NCBI GenBank assembly: GCA_944382045.1
Contig: CALWMT010000107.1
Span: forward strand, 1 to 8,239
Origin: an uncultured Enterocloster sp.
GTDB taxonomy: Bacteria; Bacillota; Clostridia; Lachnospirales; Lachnospiraceae
Direction of reading: 5' to 3'
Length of the DNA stretch: 8,239 nt
Position 1 is the first letter of the stretch. Every line of letters begins with the position of its first letter. The notes beneath the pieces are model-generated. The model was given only the letters and a program-made list of their open reading frames with translations, was not told the DNA's origin and ran no database searches. Below are positions 5,647 to 8,239 of this stretch, in pieces. The translations under genes were made by a program, and so were the position numbers.

Positions 5647-6094
5647 TCGTGCGTTCCCTCCTCTTCTCCTGGCGGTAGGCCTCCTGCTTTTCCTTTAAGA
5701 GGGCCAGGGCCTTGACCACGCCGTCGATGATGGCCTCCGGCCGGGCGGCGCAGCCCGGCACGTAGATATCCACAGGGATGACCGTGTCCGCTCCGCCCTT
5801 GATGTTGTAGCACTCCTTAAATACGCCGCCGGTGCAGGCACAGATTCCCACAGCCACCACCACCTTGGGGTTGGGCATCTGGCTGTAAATCTGCTTTACC
5901 ACCTTCTCGCTCTGGCTGTTGATTCCACCGGTAATTAACAGGATATCCGCCTGAAAGGGGTCGCCGGTGTTGATGATGCCAAAGCGCTCAATGTCATAGG
6001 CGGGCATGGTGCAGGCCAGCACCTCAATATCGCACCCGTTGCAGCTGCTGCCGTCATAGTGCAGAAGCCACGGGGATTTTGCTAGTTTCGTCAT
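5636..6094 (-). CDS. echC: Ech [NiFe] hydrogenase small subunit EchC (NuoB-like)
   Basis: A 152-residue small subunit that binds the proximal [4Fe-4S] cluster and passes electrons to the Ni-Fe site in EchE. The expected ligands are visible: SSCNGCD at 16-22 (Cys18, Cys21), GICACTGG at 83-90 (Cys85) and PGC at 113-115 (Cys115). The C-terminus is lysine/arginine-rich. The ATG at 6094 is fixed by GGGAGG at 6101-6106, 6 nt upstream; an open frame continues 60 codons further into echB but shows no relation to the family. It follows echB after 38 nt and overlaps echD by 11 nt. Confidence 0.95.
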   Translation of the reverse strand: MTKLAKSPWLLHYDGSSCNGCDIEVLACTMPAYDIERFGIINTGDPFQADILLITGGINSQSEKVVKQIYSQMPNPKVVVAVGICACTGGVFKECYNIKGGADTVIPVDIYVPGCAARPEAIIDGVVKALALLKEKQEAYRQEKRRERTNGK

Positions 6095-6116
6095 GTGTAT
6101 CCTCCCATTTGAGGGG

Positions 6117-6129
6117 CCGTCTTGGACGG
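6117..6129 (-). other. Small hairpin in the echB-echC gap
   Basis: On the minus-strand RNA, CCGUC-CAA-GACGG forms a perfect 5-bp stem in the 38-nt spacer, 3 nt after the echB stop codon and upstream of the echC ribosome binding site. No U tract follows, so it is not a terminator. A role in mRNA stability or stoichiometry is possible but unproven. Confidence 0.35.
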
Positions 6130-6132
6130 TTC

Positions 6133-6996
6133 CTATTTGATAAGCATTAAAATCAGCAGGTTCAGGCCCCCGGCGAGGAGGGTCACAATCCAGCAGCTTC
6201 CCAGCATGGTCTTCCATTTTACCCGGGCGCTCATATTGTCCCAGAGGATTTCCAGGAAATAGAAGAGCAGGCATACGGCCACGGCGGCGGGCCAGCTTGC
6301 AGGGCTGCGGTTGACAATGAAGAGTCCCACAATCCCCAGAAGGAGAATCTTTTCGTAGTATTCCGCAATCTCCATGATGGCCAGGGTGGGCCCCGCCATC
6401 TCTGTGGTGAGCCCCTTTACCATCTCCTGGTGGGCGTGGTGGCTGGTGGACAAATCAAAGGGCGATTTGCGCAGCTTGATGGCCGTGATAAAGAGAAAGC
6501 CAAGAAGCATTCCCGGCATGGAGAGGGCGGGGCTTATGGGCGAGGTGATGATTTCACTGACCAGGAAGGAGCCGGTGGCCAGGTAGAAGCCCACGGCGAT
6601 GAGGAGGGTCAGGGGCTCATAGGCCATCATCTGCATCATTTCCCGGCTGGCGCCCATGGTGGCGAAGGGGGAGGAATCGCTGGATGCCGCCATGATGAGG
6701 AACATATCCCCTGTGGAGAGGATGAACAGGCACATCAGGATGTCCGCACCGCCGAAGAGCATGGAGCCCGCCACGGCGAGGAAAACCAGGTAGCTCAGGT
6801 TTAAGAGGAGCTGTACGTTGTTTACAGCAATCATCTGCTTGGAAAATAATTTTCCCAAATCATAAAAGGGCTGGAGCAGAGGCGGCCCTACCCGGCCCTG
6901 CATCCGCGCGGTGATGATGCGGTCCGCGCCCTCCAAGAGGCCGCCCACAAAGGGAGCCAGCACCAGGTATAAAATTACAGAAATGAAAGAACTCAT
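6133..6996 (-). CDS. echB: Ech hydrogenase membrane subunit EchB (NuoH-like)
   Basis: A 287-residue integral membrane protein homologous to NuoH of complex I and HycD, which anchors the hydrophilic hydrogenase module to the ion-pumping module. About eight hydrophobic segments are seen, roughly at residues 6-22, 66-84, 86-103, 130-150, 161-175, 216-229, 236-252 and 266-285. Conserved loops include GADRIITARMQGRVGPP (23-39), GASREMMQMMAYEP (115-128) and RKSPFDLSTSHHAHQEMVKG (176-195), the last corresponding to the conserved PFDL loop of NuoH. The ATG at 6996 overlaps the echA stop as ATGA, and AGGAGG at 7003-7008 is its ribosome binding site. Confidence 0.95.
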   Translation of the reverse strand: MSSFISVILYLVLAPFVGGLLEGADRIITARMQGRVGPPLLQPFYDLGKLFSKQMIAVNNVQLLLNLSYLVFLAVAGSMLFGGADILMCLFILSTGDMFLIMAASSDSSPFATMGASREMMQMMAYEPLTLLIAVGFYLATGSFLVSEIITSPISPALSMPGMLLGFLFITAIKLRKSPFDLSTSHHAHQEMVKGLTTEMAGPTLAIMEIAEYYEKILLLGIVGLFIVNRSPASWPAAVAVCLLFYFLEILWDNMSARVKWKTMLGSCWIVTLLAGGLNLLILMLIK

Positions 6997-8239
6997 ATAG
7001 CGCCTCCTATTATCACACAGAACATAACAACCAGCACGCCTGCGGAGAGTATTTCCGAGGGCCGCCGCAGATGCCGCATGCCAAATTCAAAGCGCAGATA
7101 CCAGTTGGTTAGATAGAGATGCTCCGGCTGGCCGAAGCTGTTGGTGAAGTAGGTGTTGTCCCCCTCATTGACGCCGCCCATGTAGATGGGCACATAATCC
7201 CGGTGGGCAGCTCTGGTTACGAGGAACATGGCGGCTGGCACCAGGATAACGGAGGCCAGCATGATGGCCATGGTGTTGAGCACGCTGATGGAGAGCACCT
7301 CGTGGGATTCCCCGAATATCTGGGAGATAATGGGGTTGACAATCTGCTGAGCCAGGAAGGGGAAGAGCAGGCACAGGCAGAGCATGGTTCCCGCGTGGAG
7401 GAGCATGGAGAAATACTGGTCCCTCCGGGTCGCATCATGGACCTCCTCCTTGGTGTGGTGCATGGAAATCAGCTTCGCCAGCCATTTGGTCCAGTAAAAC
7501 ATGGTGGAGGCGCTTCCGTAGGCCAAAAAGAGCACCAGGATATAGTTGCCGGAGTCCACGAAGGCCTTTAAGGCGACCCATTTGGAGATGAGCATGCCGA
7601 AGGGGGCCAGGTACATGCCCGCAATGCCGATGCCCATGATGTAGGTCAGCATGGGAAGGCGCAGGAGCAGGCCGTGCATATTTTCAATATCCCGGGAGCC
7701 GATGGAGTTTTCCGTGGCGCCCACGGCCTGGAAGAGCATGGATTTGCTCACCGCATGGAAAATCATGAGCAGGACCGCGCCCCAGATGGTCTCCTCCATG
7801 CCGATGCCCGCGCAGGCCACAATCAGCCCCAGGTTGGATATGGTAGAGAAGGCCAGCACCTTCTTGCCGTCGTTCTGGGCAATGGCCATCATGCTGGCAG
7901 CGATGAAGGTGAAGCCGCCGATGAAGGACACCATGGCGCCCACCAGATTGCCGCTTAAGGCGGGGGAGAGCCGGATAAAGAGATACACGCCGGCCTTTAC
8001 CATGGTGGCGCTGTGAAGCAGGGCGCTGGAGGGCGTGGGAGCCACCATGGCGCCGAGGAGCCAGGAGGAGAAGGGCAGCTGGGCGGATTTTGTCAGTCCG
8101 GCAAGGGCGAGGCAGGCCAGGGGAAGGAGGCTTTTCGCGGCAACCACCTGGTCAAGCTCCACGGTGCCCAGACCCAGGGCGGAGAGGGCGATGGCTGCGG
8201 CAAAGCCCAGCCCGCCGAGGAGGTTCATCCAAAGCGCGC
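6993..8239 (-). CDS. echA: Ech hydrogenase antiporter-like membrane subunit EchA (NuoL/HyfB-like), 5' end outside window
   Basis: The C-terminal 415 residues of a large polytopic membrane protein of the NuoL/NuoM/Mrp antiporter family (Proton_antipo_M domain), the subunit expected to move H+ or Na+. The reading frame is open through base 8239 with no start signal, so the gene continues upstream. Family members are about 600-650 residues, so roughly the first third is missing. The first Met in view (8228) is internal. Family motifs just after it are TKSAQLPFSSWL (residues 46-57 counted from that Met) and ALLHSATMVKAGVYLFIRL (69-87), which include the lysines and histidine implicated in ion translocation. 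It ends with TGA at 6995-6993, overlapping the echB start. Confidence 0.94.
   Translation of the reverse strand, partial: ALWMNLLGGLGFAAAIALSALGLGTVELDQVVAAKSLLPLACLALAGLTKSAQLPFSSWLLGAMVAPTPSSALLHSATMVKAGVYLFIRLSPALSGNLVGAMVSFIGGFTFIAASMMAIAQNDGKKVLAFSTISNLGLIVACAGIGMEETIWGAVLLMIFHAVSKSMLFQAVGATENSIGSRDIENMHGLLLRLPMLTYIMGIGIAGMYLAPFGMLISKWVALKAFVDSGNYILVLFLAYGSASTMFYWTKWLAKLISMHHTKEEVHDATRRDQYFSMLLHAGTMLCLCLLFPFLAQQIVNPIISQIFGESHEVLSISVLNTMAIMLASVILVPAAMFLVTRAAHRDYVPIYMGGVNEGDNTYFTNSFGQPEHLYLTNWYLRFEFGMRHLRRPSEILSAGVLVVMFCVIIGGAI

Noticed and set aside
6095..6274. Upstream extension of echC by 60 codons
   Set aside because: It would be read out of frame through the end of echB. GGGAGG 6 nt before the ATG at 6094 and the family-like N-terminus mark the real start.

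Overview
The window looks like a chromosomal segment from an anaerobic Clostridia bacterium, most likely a Lachnospiraceae-type gut or rumen organism. This is inferred from strong AGGAGG-type ribosome binding sites, tightly packed operons, a complete-looking Ech-type energy-converting [NiFe] hydrogenase cluster, and a PrpR_N-type regulator beside a small catabolic operon. The genus cannot be fixed from the sequence alone.

Layout. (1) Positions 1-1886, minus strand: a two-gene catabolic operon. A DUF1537-family (four-carbon acid sugar kinase type) kinase is followed after 15 nt by a DapA-superfamily aldolase/lyase whose 3' end lies outside the window. (2) Positions 1887-2081: a divergent control region, AT-rich. 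It has a good sigma-A-type promoter for the kinase operon, a weaker candidate promoter for the regulator, and three copies of a dyad with consensus GTTTC-N5-GAAAC. (3) Positions 2082-3872, plus strand: a 596-residue regulator with a PrpR-like N-terminal sensor, a degenerate AAA+ module that lacks the sigma-54 contact loop, and a Fis-type C-terminal helix-turn-helix. (4) Positions 3832-8239, minus strand: echA (5' end outside the window), echB, echC, echD, echE and echF in the canonical order, joined by overlaps or very short gaps.

How the parts work together. The regulator probably senses a pathway metabolite and controls its own gene and the divergent kinase-aldolase operon through the three dyads. 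Missing AAA+ catalytic motifs and the absence of any GG-N10-GC element in front of the kinase operon both point to sigma-A-dependent control. The substrate of the pathway is unknown. The ech operon is functionally separate: it encodes a membrane-bound hydrogenase that couples reduced-ferredoxin oxidation and H2 formation to ion translocation, or the reverse.

The most notable feature is the tail-to-tail junction. The last 41 nt of echF overlap the end of the regulator gene, and a well-formed intrinsic terminator for the ech operon (perfect 7-bp stem plus U6) lies antisense inside the codons just before the regulator's DNA-binding helices. The regulator gene also changes base composition part-way, from about 40-45% GC to 58-70% GC in its last third, so this junction may be an old recombination boundary.
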